Shown: positions 51,122 through 60,271, counted from the stretch's first letter. The stretch: DNA of 64,000 bases from Pedobacter sp. AJM (GCF_002197755.1 NZ_NHOT01000015.1:1-64000), one strand, 5' to 3'. The notes: a model not told the origin generated them from the sequence alone. Numbers and translations are program-made.

Positions 51122-52144
51122 ATGTCAAAAATATTAGTTACCGGTGGAACTGGATATATAGGTTCTCACACCGTTGTAGAATTACACAATGCAGGATACG
51201 AAGTTGTTATTGTCGATAACTTATCAAACTCGCATATTAAAATTTTAACCCTGCTACATGCCATTACAGGCAAGTGGTTTGATTTTAATGAAATCGACCT
51301 TCAGGATGAAAATGCGGTAAAGGAATTTGCAGCAACCCATTCAGATATCACAGGGATTATTCACTTCGCTGCATCAAAAGCGGTTGGTGAATCTGTTGAG
51401 CAACCTTTAAAATATTATAAGAATAATTTTTATGGCTTAATCAACCTGCTTACGTCATTTAACAGGAAGATTGATTTTGTGTTTTCTTCTTCCTGTACCG
51501 TTTATGGACAGCCTGATAGCCTACCGGTTACGGAGGCCGCTCCGGTAAAAAAGGCAGAGTCGCCATATGGCAACACCAAGCAAGTGGCAGAAGAAATTTT
51601 AGCTGAAACTGCAGCCGTAACGCCTGAATTGAATGTTATTGCATTGCGTTATTTTAACCCGGTAGGTGCACATGAAACCGCTTTGATAGGCGAATTGCCA
51701 AACGGTGTTCCGGCTAATTTAGTGCCCTTTATTACACAATCAGCCATTGGTAAGCGCGGACCGATTACGGTTTATGGTGATGATTACGACACTCCTGATG
51801 GTTCTGCTATCCGTGATTATATCCACGTGGTAGATCTGGCAAAAGCGCATGTAGCGGCAATTAAAAAACTGGAAAAGAAAGAAACTTCTTCCAATTATGA
51901 CGTTTTCAATATTGGAACGGGTAAAGGATCTTCCGTTTTGGAAATTATTTCAGCCTTCGAAACGGTTAACGGAGAGAAATTAAATTATAACCTTGGCCCG
52001 AGGAGGGCTGGTGATGTTGTCCAGGTTTATGGTGATGTTACCAAATCGCATAAAGAACTGGGGTGGAAAGCTGAACTGGATATCAACGAAATGATGCGCT
52101 CTGCCTGGGAGTGGGAAAAATATATTAAGGCAAACCCTTTTTAA
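51122..52144 (+). CDS. galE: UDP-glucose 4-epimerase
   Basis: SDR enzyme interconverting UDP-glucose and UDP-galactose. The 340 residues show ILVTGGTGYIGSHTVVEL, FAASKAVGESV, the Tyr149-Lys153 pair in SPYGNTKQVAEE, RYFNPVGAHETALIGE, and IRDYIHVVDLAKAH. The ATG at 51122 is used; an earlier in-frame ATG at 51086 lies inside uxs. Its stop is immediately followed by the ATG of the next gene. Together with ugd and uxs it makes building blocks for surface glycans. Confidence 0.95.
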   Translation: MSKILVTGGTGYIGSHTVVELHNAGYEVVIVDNLSNSHIKILTLLHAITGKWFDFNEIDLQDENAVKEFAATHSDITGIIHFAASKAVGESVEQPLKYYKNNFYGLINLLTSFNRKIDFVFSSSCTVYGQPDSLPVTEAAPVKKAESPYGNTKQVAEEILAETAAVTPELNVIALRYFNPVGAHETALIGELPNGVPANLVPFITQSAIGKRGPITVYGDDYDTPDGSAIRDYIHVVDLAKAHVAAIKKLEKKETSSNYDVFNIGTGKGSSVLEIISAFETVNGEKLNYNLGPRRAGDVVQVYGDVTKSHKELGWKAELDINEMMRSAWEWEKYIKANPF

Positions 52145-52702
52145 ATGAAATTATCGGCGCACAAAGATTTAAAGAACGCAATAACAGATCTGCCTGTGAA
52201 GGAAAAAGACCGGCTGTTGTTGCGTTTAATTGCAAAAGACAAAGTGCTTACCGAACATCTTCATTATAAATTACTGGAAGATGAATCAGATCTGGAACAC
52301 CGGAAAGAAAAAATTAAGGGTGATGTAGAAGAACAGGTGGCCGAATTAAAAAAGCTGAATGCTAAAGAAGCTTTGGTTAAAGTAAGGAAGATGATTACTA
52401 CGGTAAATCATTTTTATAAGGTTACTAAAGATCCGATTGGAGAAGTTGAACTGAAAATTTTTATTTTAAACCTCGTACCTTTCGAGTATCGAAAATCAAC
52501 ACTTGGCTATCGGGATTACATGATTTTGTTTTCTGCATTTTATTTAAAAACGGTTGCAGTAACCATCAATAAATTTAAAAAATTGCATGAGGATTTGCAG
52601 TTTGATCTGAGTGAAAACTTAAATAACTTACTGCATAAGATCTATTCCTCCAAATTAGCGTCATCAGCTGAGGCATCAAATCTTCCCAAAGAAATAAATT
52701 AA
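52145..52702 (+). CDS. Hypothetical helical protein in the UDP-sugar operon
   Basis: A 185-residue protein with no family that I recognise. The sequence is highly charged and predicted mostly helical: KDLKNAITDLPVKEKDRLLLRL, a Lys/Glu-rich coiled-coil-like stretch with EEQVAELKKLNAKEALVKV, and an aromatic segment EYRKSTLGYRDYMILFSAFY. There is no signal peptide or membrane helix, so it is cytoplasmic. The ATG is adjacent to the galE stop and its end is 7 bp before the CpsB-like gene. Tight coupling suggests a role with its neighbours, but nothing in the sequence shows what. Confidence 0.75.
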   Translation: MKLSAHKDLKNAITDLPVKEKDRLLLRLIAKDKVLTEHLHYKLLEDESDLEHRKEKIKGDVEEQVAELKKLNAKEALVKVRKMITTVNHFYKVTKDPIGEVELKIFILNLVPFEYRKSTLGYRDYMILFSAFYLKTVAVTINKFKKLHEDLQFDLSENLNNLLHKIYSSKLASSAEASNLPKEIN

Positions 52703-52709
52703 TACGGTG

Positions 52710-53447
52710 ATGTTTGGATTATTCAAGAAAAAGAAAATAGTGCCTGAATTTAATTTCTCCACTATTGGTGTGGATATGCATTCGCATATTATTCCAGGGA
52801 TAGATGACGGCGCACAAACTTTGCACGATGCTATTTTATTAGCTAAACGTTTCAAGGCACTCGGGTTCAGAAAACTAATTGCTACGCCTCACATTATGGC
52901 TGATTATTTCAGAAATACGCCCGATACCATTAACCGTGGTCTTGATATTTTAAGAAAAGGCCTTAGTGATGTTCAGCTCAATCTCGAAGTAGATGCAGCG
53001 GCAGAATACTACCTGGATGAGACACTGGAAAAGAAAGTTAAACAGAAGGAAGTGTTAACATTTGGAAAGGAATACCTGCTTTTTGAGCTTTCATACATCA
53101 ATGCGCCACCAAATCTGTTTAGTTTTATCAAAATTATTCAGGATGCAGGGTATCAACCCGTATTGGCACACCCGGAGCGCTATCCGTATTTCAATCATTC
53201 AATTGAAAGCTTACATCAAATTAGAGAAACAGGTTGTCAGTTACAGATGAATTCTATTGCTTTAACCGGTTATTATGGATCAGGAGCAAAAAAAGCTGCA
53301 GAAGAAATGGTAGAGAATCACCTGGTGGATTTTATTGGCAGCGATATGCATCATCTGAAACACGCAGCAGCACTCGAGCAAAGTTTAAATACCCCTTTAA
53401 TGCAAAGATTGCTCAGTCAGCACCAGCTAAATAATGTAATGATTTGA
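52710..53447 (+). CDS. CpsB/YwqE-type PHP-domain tyrosine-protein phosphatase
   Basis: A 245-residue PHP-fold phosphoesterase. Metal-binding motifs are GVDMHSHIIPGIDDGA, ATPHIM, the Glu in LLFELSYINA, LAHPERYPYF and FIGSDMHHL. In Gram-positive bacteria such enzymes dephosphorylate the BY-kinase controlling capsule export, and Bacteroidota use them in exopolysaccharide loci. No BY-kinase (Wzc) gene is in this window. The ATG at 52710 is chosen over the GTG at 52707. It ends the ugd-uxs-galE-unknown operon and converges with the permease gene. Confidence 0.88.
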   Translation: MFGLFKKKKIVPEFNFSTIGVDMHSHIIPGIDDGAQTLHDAILLAKRFKALGFRKLIATPHIMADYFRNTPDTINRGLDILRKGLSDVQLNLEVDAAAEYYLDETLEKKVKQKEVLTFGKEYLLFELSYINAPPNLFSFIKIIQDAGYQPVLAHPERYPYFNHSIESLHQIRETGCQLQMNSIALTGYYGSGAKKAAEEMVENHLVDFIGSDMHHLKHAAALEQSLNTPLMQRLLSQHQLNNVMI

Positions 53448-53467
53448 ACCTGTTTAGTCTTTTTCTT

Positions 53468-54697
53468 TTACTCGTACCTCAAGGCTTCTACGGGATCTAA
53501 ACGGGAGGCTTTCTTTGCCGGATAATACCCCGAAAGAATTCCTACGCCTACACACAATACAAAACCGCCGATAATAAATGTCCAGGGGATCAGAAATGCC
53601 CCGCCCATGGCCAATGAAATAATATTGCCCAGAATAATGCCTAAAAATATTCCCAAAGCTCCACCCATTAAACAAATTACTACCGCTTCAATTAAAAACT
53701 GACGGCGTATAACTTTAGGGTTAGCACCAATGGCCTTCCGGATTCCGATTTCTCTCGTGCGTTCAGTTACTGAAACCAGCATGATATTCATTAATCCGAT
53801 TGAGGCACCAATAAGGGTAATAATTCCGATTGCGATGCCACCAACAGCAACAAAAGCCAGGTTTTCAAAGAGTGTCTGCGCAATGGCATCGCTTTTTGTA
53901 ATTTCGAAGTTATTGGTTTCGTTAATTTTTACTTTCCTGATATTTCTGAATAGCGCGGTAGATTCTCCGATCACATTTTCCTGGTGGTTATTATCTGATA
54001 CCATTACCGTAATCGTATATGATGGATTGGCATTTGCATTAATTTGCTTCGCTTTAAGTAAGGGTACATAAACAGCCCTGTCTCCGCTAAAACCCATACT
54101 GGATCCTTTTTTCTCCAATACTCCAATAATTTTAAAACGGTTATTGCCCACATTAATAAGCTTATCCATGGGGTCAGTATCTTTAAAAAGCCTGGTCACT
54201 ACTTCGCCACCTACAATGCAAACATTACCTCCCATTTTTACTTCTGAGGCACCGAAGTTTCTCCCTTCAGAAAGATTTAATCCCTGGGATGCGAGACCAT
54301 TTTCATCAATACCTTGTATATTGATATTGGGGTTGGTTTTCAGGTTACCGTATTTAATGGTAGAACCACTACTTGCAACCACACTTACTGCAACCGTTGC
54401 CGGAGCGTTTAAGCTATCTTTAAATTTAATGGCATCTTCATATCTGATTGATTTGAAAGGTTTGGGTCTTTTTCCATTCCCAATTCTGATCCCTGTACCC
54501 CGGTTTCTGATGGTAAATGAGTTTGCACCCATACTGCTAAAGGCATCTGTCATGCTTTTTTTTACAGCATCAAGTGTGGTGAGGATTCCAACCAGGGCCA
54601 TTAATCCGATCGCAATTATCAAGGCGGTAAGCATGGTACGCAAACGATTACCCTTAATGGATTCTAATGCCAGTCTGATGTTTTCTCTGTAATTCAT
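53468..54697 (-). CDS. MacB/FtsX-type ABC transporter permease
   Basis: A 409-residue membrane protein of the MacB family. One N-terminal helix (TMLTALIIAIGLMALVGILT) leads to a periplasmic MacB_PCD domain (about 50-255) and then three C-terminal FtsX helices with SVTERTREIGIRKAIGANPK and the final YYPAKKASRLDPVEALRYE. The characteristic cytoplasmic coupling segment and EALRYE end are intact. The partner ATPase (MacB/LolD-like) is not adjacent, so the substrate is not known. The ATG at 54697 (MNYREN) fits the family; an earlier ATG at 54739 adds 14 unsupported residues. Confidence 0.9.
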   Translation of the reverse strand: MNYRENIRLALESIKGNRLRTMLTALIIAIGLMALVGILTTLDAVKKSMTDAFSSMGANSFTIRNRGTGIRIGNGKRPKPFKSIRYEDAIKFKDSLNAPATVAVSVVASSGSTIKYGNLKTNPNINIQGIDENGLASQGLNLSEGRNFGASEVKMGGNVCIVGGEVVTRLFKDTDPMDKLINVGNNRFKIIGVLEKKGSSMGFSGDRAVYVPLLKAKQINANANPSYTITVMVSDNNHQENVIGESTALFRNIRKVKINETNNFEITKSDAIAQTLFENLAFVAVGGIAIGIITLIGASIGLMNIMLVSVTERTREIGIRKAIGANPKVIRRQFLIEAVVICLMGGALGIFLGIILGNIISLAMGGAFLIPWTFIIGGFVLCVGVGILSGYYPAKKASRLDPVEALRYE

Positions 54698-54785
54698 TAT
54701 TGTAGTATAGGGTAGTGTATCGGGTATCAAGATTGGCATTAAAGCCTTAAACCCTATACCAATTACCTTAAACCCCTGTTGTAAA

Positions 54786-54820
54786 AATAAAAAAAGTCCC
54801 GATGTTTAGACAAGGGGACT
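54786..54820 (-). terminator. Terminator after the IscA-type gene
   Basis: AGTCCC (54795-54800) and GGGACT (54815-54820) form a stem. On the minus strand the stem is followed by a run of seven T and further T-rich sequence. Confidence 0.75.
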
Positions 54821-54847
54821 ATACTTTATGTTACAATAATATTTTTT

Positions 54848-55201
54848 TTATGCAGAGAAGCTTGTGCCGCAACCACAGGTACTGGTAGCATTAGGATTTA
54901 CAAAGGTAAAGCCACGTGAGTTTAACCCATCCTGCCAGTCGATCATCATGCCCATTAAGTACATTTGATGGGCTTTGTTCATGAAAACTTTAATGCCGTC
55001 AATAAAAAACTCCTGGTCTCCCTCTTTTTTCTGGTCGAAGCCTAAAACATAGTTCATTCCGGCGCACCCACCACCTTCAACGCCTACACGCAAACCATAA
55101 TCTTCGCCAATTTCCTGCTGATCTTTCAATTTATATAGTTCTTTAGAGGCTCCCTCAGAGAAAGTAACCGGTGCAAATGTGGTATCAACTGTTGTGCTCA
55201 T
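54848..55201 (-). CDS. IscA/ErpA-type iron-sulfur cluster assembly protein
   Basis: A 117-residue HesB/IscA-family A-type carrier that accepts or transfers Fe-S clusters. All three conserved cysteines are present: GVEGGGCAGMNYVLGF (about residue 47) and the C-terminal STCGCGTSFSA pair. LYKLKDQQEIGEDYGLRVGV and MIDWQDGLNSRGFTFVNP are typical. It cannot be assigned to IscA, SufA or ErpA from sequence alone because no suf or isc genes adjoin it. It is monocistronic with its own terminator. Confidence 0.9.
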   Translation of the reverse strand: MSTTVDTTFAPVTFSEGASKELYKLKDQQEIGEDYGLRVGVEGGGCAGMNYVLGFDQKKEGDQEFFIDGIKVFMNKAHQMYLMGMMIDWQDGLNSRGFTFVNPNATSTCGCGTSFSA

Positions 55202-55294
55202 ATCTATTTAAATTTTATCTGTTACAAATATAAATAATAATGCACATTTTTGCTTTCAGCGGTTCGTTAAAATTACCGTAATTAAACAATACCT

Positions 55295-55825
55295 ATGAAT
55301 ACCCAACAGATTTTATCAAACGTAGTGATCCTATTTGCCGGCATTTTTACTGCCCTGATGGCTGTGTATTACATTTTAAAAAGTGATATACAACGTTTTT
55401 TCAACTTAAAGGATATAGAACTAAATAAAGAAAGCAGGGCACATCTTTTGCCTTTGCGTTTGCAGGCACATGAGCGATTAATTATTTTTACTGATCGTAT
55501 CAATCCGGCTAACCTATTGGTGCGTTTACATCAACAAGGGATTGGCATTTCGACACTTCAGGCAGGCATACTAAATGAAGTGAAATCTGAGTATCAACAT
55601 AATATTACACAACAATTGTACGTGGATAGTGTTACCTGGAATGTCGTGCGTAAATTAAAGGATGATACCATTGGGATGATTAATAATGCTGTTAGTGGTT
55701 TGCCGGCAGATGCAAACGGAATAGAATTAAGCAAAGCAATTTTAACGCACATGGCAAGTATTGAGGAGAATCCTTATGATTTAACGATTGAATTGATTAA
55801 AAAAGATATACAAAGATTGTTTTAG
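55295..55825 (+). CDS. Hypothetical membrane-anchored protein
   Basis: A 176-residue protein. The first 25 or so residues form a single membrane helix (LSNVVILFAGIFTALMAVYYILKS). The remainder is a soluble, mostly helical cytoplasmic domain starting RFFNLKDIELNKESRAHLLPL and including RLQAHERLIIFTDRINPANLLVRL and a C-terminal AILTHMASIEENPYDLTIELI. I recognise it only as a Bacteroidota conserved type without a function. It is transcribed alone, divergent from the IscA-type gene. Confidence 0.75.
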   Translation: MNTQQILSNVVILFAGIFTALMAVYYILKSDIQRFFNLKDIELNKESRAHLLPLRLQAHERLIIFTDRINPANLLVRLHQQGIGISTLQAGILNEVKSEYQHNITQQLYVDSVTWNVVRKLKDDTIGMINNAVSGLPADANGIELSKAILTHMASIEENPYDLTIELIKKDIQRLF

Positions 55826-56076
55826 CTGTAAAACTGTGGAGATGATTAGTTGGGAAGATGCATGGCAATTGAATATTCAGCATTTACCCTCATCAGGTAT
55901 TAGAGATGGTTTTTATAGCTGAATAATCAGCCTGTTAGTCAATATAAAGAGAAAATGGTTGGCATTTGTTTTAAGCAAAGTTAATTAAGGAGATATTTTA
56001 AGGATATTCAATGCAAATCAAACACATCAATAGATCTGAACTGTTGTTCAACTAACCACCTTTTCAACCTCCCGCT

Positions 56077-57618
56077 ATGAAACATACCACAACTTCCGGA
56101 ATCGAGATTAAAGAATTATACCTTTCAGCTAAGCCTATGGAAGAAAAGCCTGGTGAATTTCCTTTTACCAGGGGTATTCAGAAGGATATGTATCGCGGGC
56201 GACTATGGACCATGCGTCAATATGCCGGTTTTTCCACTGCTGAAGAATCTAATAAAAGGTATCATTATTTGCTGGCGCAGGGAACCACAGGCTTATCTGT
56301 TGCTTTCGATCTCCCTACCCAGATTGGATACGATTCTGATCATGAAATGGCTGACGGTGAAGTAGGGAAGGTTGGTGTGGCCATTGATTCATTAAAAGAT
56401 ATGGAGATCCTTTTTGATGGCATACAGTTAAAAGATATCACCACCTCCATGACGATTAATGCAACGGCTTCCATTTTATTGGCCATGTACATTGCACTGG
56501 CAAAGAAACAAGGTGCTGATCTAAAGCAGATATCCGGTACCATTCAGAACGATATACTGAAAGAATATGCTGCCAGAGGGACCTATATTTATCCGCCGAA
56601 GCAATCTATGCGTTTAATTACTGATATTTTTGAATTCTGTAGTCAGGAGGTTCCAAAATGGAATACCATATCCATTTCAGGCTACCACATCCGTGAGGCG
56701 GGTTCTAATGCGGTGCAGGAGCTTGCCTTTACATTGGCGAATGGAAAAACTTATCTGAAATCTGCTATTGATAAAGGCTTGGATATTAATGTTTTTGCAA
56801 AGCGTCTGTCGTTTTTCTTTAATTGTCACAATAATTTTTTCGAGGAAATCGCTAAATTCAGGGCAGCCAGAAGGATGTGGGCAAAAATTACAAAGGGGCT
56901 TGGTGCTACAGATGAAAAGGCGCAGATGCTGCGTTTTCATACCCAAACCGGTGGTTCTACTTTAACAGCACAGCAGCCACTTAACAATGTTATCCGGGTA
57001 ACCAATCAGGCCATGGCAGCTGTTTTAGGCGGTACACAATCCCTGCATACCAATGGTTATGATGAGGCCCTTTCTTTACCAACAGAGGCTGCGGCGAAAA
57101 TAGCCCTACGTACACAGCAAATTATAGGTTTTGAAAGTGGTGTAACTGATACGGTAGACCCATTGGCTGGTTCTTTTTTTGTAGAAAATTTAACCGATGA
57201 AATAGAAGCAGCAGCCTGGAGATATATTGATAAAATTGATGCCATGGGTGGATCAGTTCCTGCCATTGAAAGTGATTATATGCAAAATGAAATTGCTCAC
57301 GCGGCTTATGAATATCAAAAAGAAATTGAAACTGGTGAAAGGATTTCTGTTGGGGTAAATAAGTTTACCCAACCTGAGGAAGAATTCACAGAAGTATTTA
57401 AAATTGATGAGTCCATTAGAAAACTCCAGGCAGATAAGCTGAGTCATTTAAAAAACGTTCGCAACCGTATGGCTGTTGAGCAGGCATTAAGGTTATTAGA
57501 GGATGGCGCAAACGGGGATGCCAATCTGATGCCGCTGATTATTGATGCAGTAGAAAAGTATGCCACTCTCGGAGAAATTGCCGATGTCATGCGCAAAACT
57601 TTTGGTGAGTACAGGTAA
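56077..57618 (+). CDS. Methylmalonyl-CoA mutase-like catalytic subunit, no B12 domain
   Basis: A 513-residue acyl-CoA mutase of the MCM family. It contains the TIM-barrel catalytic region only: RQYAGFSTAEESNKRYHYLL, GLSVAFDLPTQIGYDSDHE, GTIQNDILKEYAARGTYIYP, QSMRLITDIFEF, WNTISISGYHIREAGS and TQSLHTNGYDEALSLP. The Tyr of RQYAGF and Arg of PPKQSMR match positions known to select methylmalonyl-CoA over isobutyryl- or hydroxyisobutyryl-CoA. No cobalamin-binding domain (DxHxxG) follows, so a separate B12-binding subunit is needed and is not in the window. It stands 487 bp upstream of dnaA. Confidence 0.88.
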   Translation: MKHTTTSGIEIKELYLSAKPMEEKPGEFPFTRGIQKDMYRGRLWTMRQYAGFSTAEESNKRYHYLLAQGTTGLSVAFDLPTQIGYDSDHEMADGEVGKVGVAIDSLKDMEILFDGIQLKDITTSMTINATASILLAMYIALAKKQGADLKQISGTIQNDILKEYAARGTYIYPPKQSMRLITDIFEFCSQEVPKWNTISISGYHIREAGSNAVQELAFTLANGKTYLKSAIDKGLDINVFAKRLSFFFNCHNNFFEEIAKFRAARRMWAKITKGLGATDEKAQMLRFHTQTGGSTLTAQQPLNNVIRVTNQAMAAVLGGTQSLHTNGYDEALSLPTEAAAKIALRTQQIIGFESGVTDTVDPLAGSFFVENLTDEIEAAAWRYIDKIDAMGGSVPAIESDYMQNEIAHAAYEYQKEIETGERISVGVNKFTQPEEEFTEVFKIDESIRKLQADKLSHLKNVRNRMAVEQALRLLEDGANGDANLMPLIIDAVEKYATLGEIADVMRKTFGEYR

Positions 57619-58104
57619 TACGACTGCAGATATTTTAGCAATAACTATTCAAATTATGGATTCCAAAATGCTCCATACCGTCCTTGTATTGGAAAAAACA
57701 CATTGCTTAAAGTTCAGTAGATCTTAGGTAAATGCCCCTTGCTTTTATTCGGCCTAACTTAGTGCATTAATTATCAGTACATTGAATTTTGTGAAAGATA
57801 AAAACTACAAATCATCGCATAACTGAAAATAAAATGGCTTGGAATTTGCTCGTCTGAAATCAATATTTCGCAAAGAAAATATAATGTTCATTTAAAGCGA
57901 AATGTGGATAAAGCATGTTAGTAAATAGTTATCAACATAAAAAATTGAGGTTAACTATGCTACGGTATTACCTGTCAGTAGGTTACGATTTATTTCAGAT
58001 TTTTGTTTAAAATGTTGATAATTTTCTCAATATTCGTAATCCCGAAACGGACCATCTGGTATAGTCAAATTGGTACTGGAAATCAACAAATTATATAAAT
58101 TGCA
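57619..58104 (+). other. Candidate chromosomal replication origin (oriC) region
   Basis: A 486-bp non-coding, AT-rich interval directly before dnaA. TGTGGATAA at 57903-57911 is a perfect DnaA box (inverse orientation). TTATCAACA at 57929-57937 and TGTTGATAA at 58013-58021 are one-mismatch boxes in opposite orientation. These three are within 120 bp, and the following sequence to the dnaA start is AT-rich, suitable for duplex opening. They might instead serve autoregulation of dnaA. Confidence 0.55.
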
Positions 58105-59535
58105 ATGGAAAAAACTTGTACTGAAGTGTGGAAGAACTGTCTTCAAATTATTAAGGATAACATCCCGACCCAAAGTTTCAAAACTTGGTTCGAGCCTATA
58201 ACAGCCCTTAGATTAGAAGGTAAGGTTTTAACCATACAAGTGCCAAGTTTATTCTTTTATGAATGGCTTGAAGAACACTACGTAGGCTTGCTGCGTAAGA
58301 CAGTAAAAAAACAACTTGGAGAAGACGGCAGACTGGAATATAATATCGTTGTTGATAAATCATCAAACAGTGGTAATCCTTATACTACAAATATGCCCTC
58401 AAATGGAAATGGTGCAGAAGCTAAAGTGCAGTCAATGCCCATTCCGGTTTCAATTAACAAGGACATTAAAAATCCTTTTATTATCCCTGGATTAAAAAAA
58501 TTAAATGTTGATCCACAATTAAACGCTAATTACACTTTTGAAAATTATATAGAAGGAGATTGCAACCGTTTGGCACGATCTGCTGGTTACGCTGTAGCTG
58601 CTAAACCCGGAGGGACTTCATTTAACCCGTTAATGATTTATGGCGGCGTAGGTTTAGGTAAAACGCACTTGGCACAGGCAATTGGTAATGAAATAAAACG
58701 CAGCATGCCAGATAAACTGGTCATTTATGTAAGCTGTGAAAAATTCTGCCAGCAGTTTGTAGACTCATTAAAAAATAATACGATTAATGATTTTGTTAAC
58801 TTTTACCAGGCGATGGATGTGATCATCATGGATGATGTGCATAACTTTGCCGGTAAAGAAAAAACTCAGGATATTTTCTTCCATATTTTCAACCATCTGC
58901 ACCAATCAGGTAAACAGGTTATCTTAACATCTGATAAAGCACCTAAGGATTTGGCAGGTTTGGAAGAACGTTTATTAAGTCGTTTTAAATGGGGCTTATC
59001 TGCCGATTTACAAATCCCTGATCTGGAGACGCGTATTGCGATCTTAAGAAAGAAAATGTATGCAGATGGTATTGAGTTGCCAGGTGAAGTAGTAGAATAC
59101 GTAGCACACAATATTGATAATAATGTTCGTGAGCTGGAAGGAGCGATGGTTTCCTTACTGGCACAGGCTACTTTAAATAAGAAAGAGATCGATTTAGCGT
59201 TAGCTAAGCAGATGTTAAAGAATTTTATTAAAAATACTACGAAAGAAATTTCGATGGAGTATATTCAGAAGTTGGTGTGTGAGTATTTTGAAGTTCCGGT
59301 TGATATGGTAAAATCTCAAACCCGTAAACGCGAAATTGTACAGGCACGTCAAATTTCGATGTATCTGTCTAAAAGTCATACCAAATCTTCATTGAAAACC
59401 ATAGGTGCTTTCTTCGGTGGTCGTGATCACAGTACCGTAATCTATGCTTGTCAAACTGTTGAGGATTTAATCGATACAGATAAGAAATTTAAAGCTTATG
59501 TACACGATATTCAAAAGAAATTGAAAATGAGCTAA
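58105..59535 (+). CDS. dnaA: Chromosomal replication initiator DnaA
   Basis: AAA+ initiator that binds DnaA boxes and melts oriC. The 476 residues show domain I (TCTEVWKNCLQIIKDNIPTQ, about 1-85), a short linker, domain III with Walker A YGGVGLGKTHLAQAI (Lys186), Walker B VIIMDDVHNFAGKEKTQ, sensor and arginine-finger region LEERLLSRFKWGL, and the domain IV helix-turn-helix with IGAFFGGRDHSTVIYA, the DnaA signature. DnaA boxes lie in the upstream gap. A long perfect hairpin follows the gene. Confidence 0.98.
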   Translation: MEKTCTEVWKNCLQIIKDNIPTQSFKTWFEPITALRLEGKVLTIQVPSLFFYEWLEEHYVGLLRKTVKKQLGEDGRLEYNIVVDKSSNSGNPYTTNMPSNGNGAEAKVQSMPIPVSINKDIKNPFIIPGLKKLNVDPQLNANYTFENYIEGDCNRLARSAGYAVAAKPGGTSFNPLMIYGGVGLGKTHLAQAIGNEIKRSMPDKLVIYVSCEKFCQQFVDSLKNNTINDFVNFYQAMDVIIMDDVHNFAGKEKTQDIFFHIFNHLHQSGKQVILTSDKAPKDLAGLEERLLSRFKWGLSADLQIPDLETRIAILRKKMYADGIELPGEVVEYVAHNIDNNVRELEGAMVSLLAQATLNKKEIDLALAKQMLKNFIKNTTKEISMEYIQKLVCEYFEVPVDMVKSQTRKREIVQARQISMYLSKSHTKSSLKTIGAFFGGRDHSTVIYACQTVEDLIDTDKKFKAYVHDIQKKLKMS

Positions 59536-59590
59536 GCGCGGTTTAAGGCAGAAGTTTAAAACGTTGGTTTTTGCGTGGTTCCATCAAAAT

Positions 59591-59631
59591 AAAAGTCCTG
59601 ATTTGAAACTCAAATCAGGACTTTTATTTTT
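59591..59631. terminator. Strong bidirectional terminator after dnaA
   Basis: Perfect 16-bp arms, AAAAGTCCTGATTTGA and TCAAATCAGGACTTTT, with a 3-nt loop, followed by ATTTTTAAT. It separates dnaA from the convergent NUDIX gene. Confidence 0.9.
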
Positions 59632-59687
59632 AATATTTAGTCGGTTGAATTCGCTTTTATTCGTATGTCAGGTGGCATCATGTAAAA

Positions 59688-60248
59688 CTAATCTTGAAGC
59701 ATGCTTTCAATTTCAGCTAAACCATAATGTAATGCTGCAACGTGAATACACTGGGCAATTCTATTCTCCTTCAGCAGTTGTTTCACTTCATCTATAGTAT
59801 ACTCTTCTACATTCAGGATTTCATGCTCATCCAGATGTTGTTCATGTGTTTTAATTCCGCCAGTAAGCAAATAAGTAAAGGTTCTATTATTTGCCGTAGC
59901 CGGATTAGGATAAAGTTCAGCAATAAGTTTACAGGTTTTAAAAGTGTATCCTGTTTCCTCCATCAACTCTCTTTTAACTCCTGCCTCCGGACCCTCGTCG
60001 CCATCAATTACACCACCCGGAACTTCAAGCGATACAATGTCTGCGCCATGACGATATTGACGCACCATAATCATTTTTCCTTCATTTGTTAAAGCGATGG
60101 CAGTAGCCCAATCGGGATATTCTAAAACAAAATAGTCATCTTTAACCGTTCCGTTTGGCAACTGCACTTCATCTACCCGTAATGTAGCCCACTTCTCTCT
60201 CACTAAATATTTAGAGGCAAGTTTTTGCCACTTTTCAATCCTGGTCAT
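59688..60248 (-). CDS. NUDIX hydrolase (ADP-ribose pyrophosphatase-like)
   Basis: A 186-residue NUDIX enzyme. The Nudix box GVIDGDEGPEAGVKRELMEE is complete, with the REXXEE glutamates for Mg2+. MIMVRQYRHGADIVSLEVPGG before it and ELYPNPATANNRTFTYLLTGG after it fit the ADP-ribose pyrophosphatase group. It starts with LASKYLVREKWATLRVDEV, as NudF-like enzymes do. The substrate is therefore probably an ADP-sugar, but this is not certain. The next gene on this strand (60272) lies 24 bp upstream of it and may share its transcript. Confidence 0.9.
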   Translation of the reverse strand: MTRIEKWQKLASKYLVREKWATLRVDEVQLPNGTVKDDYFVLEYPDWATAIALTNEGKMIMVRQYRHGADIVSLEVPGGVIDGDEGPEAGVKRELMEETGYTFKTCKLIAELYPNPATANNRTFTYLLTGGIKTHEQHLDEHEILNVEEYTIDEVKQLLKENRIAQCIHVAALHYGLAEIESMLQD

Positions 60249-60271
60249 AAATCGTTATTCAAAATGGTATA

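Noticed and set aside
55826..56076. Regulatory RNA before the mutase gene
   Set aside because: A B12 riboswitch would be expected to show a conserved B12-box-like segment. I see none, and the only stem (GCTGA/TCAGC) is trivial.
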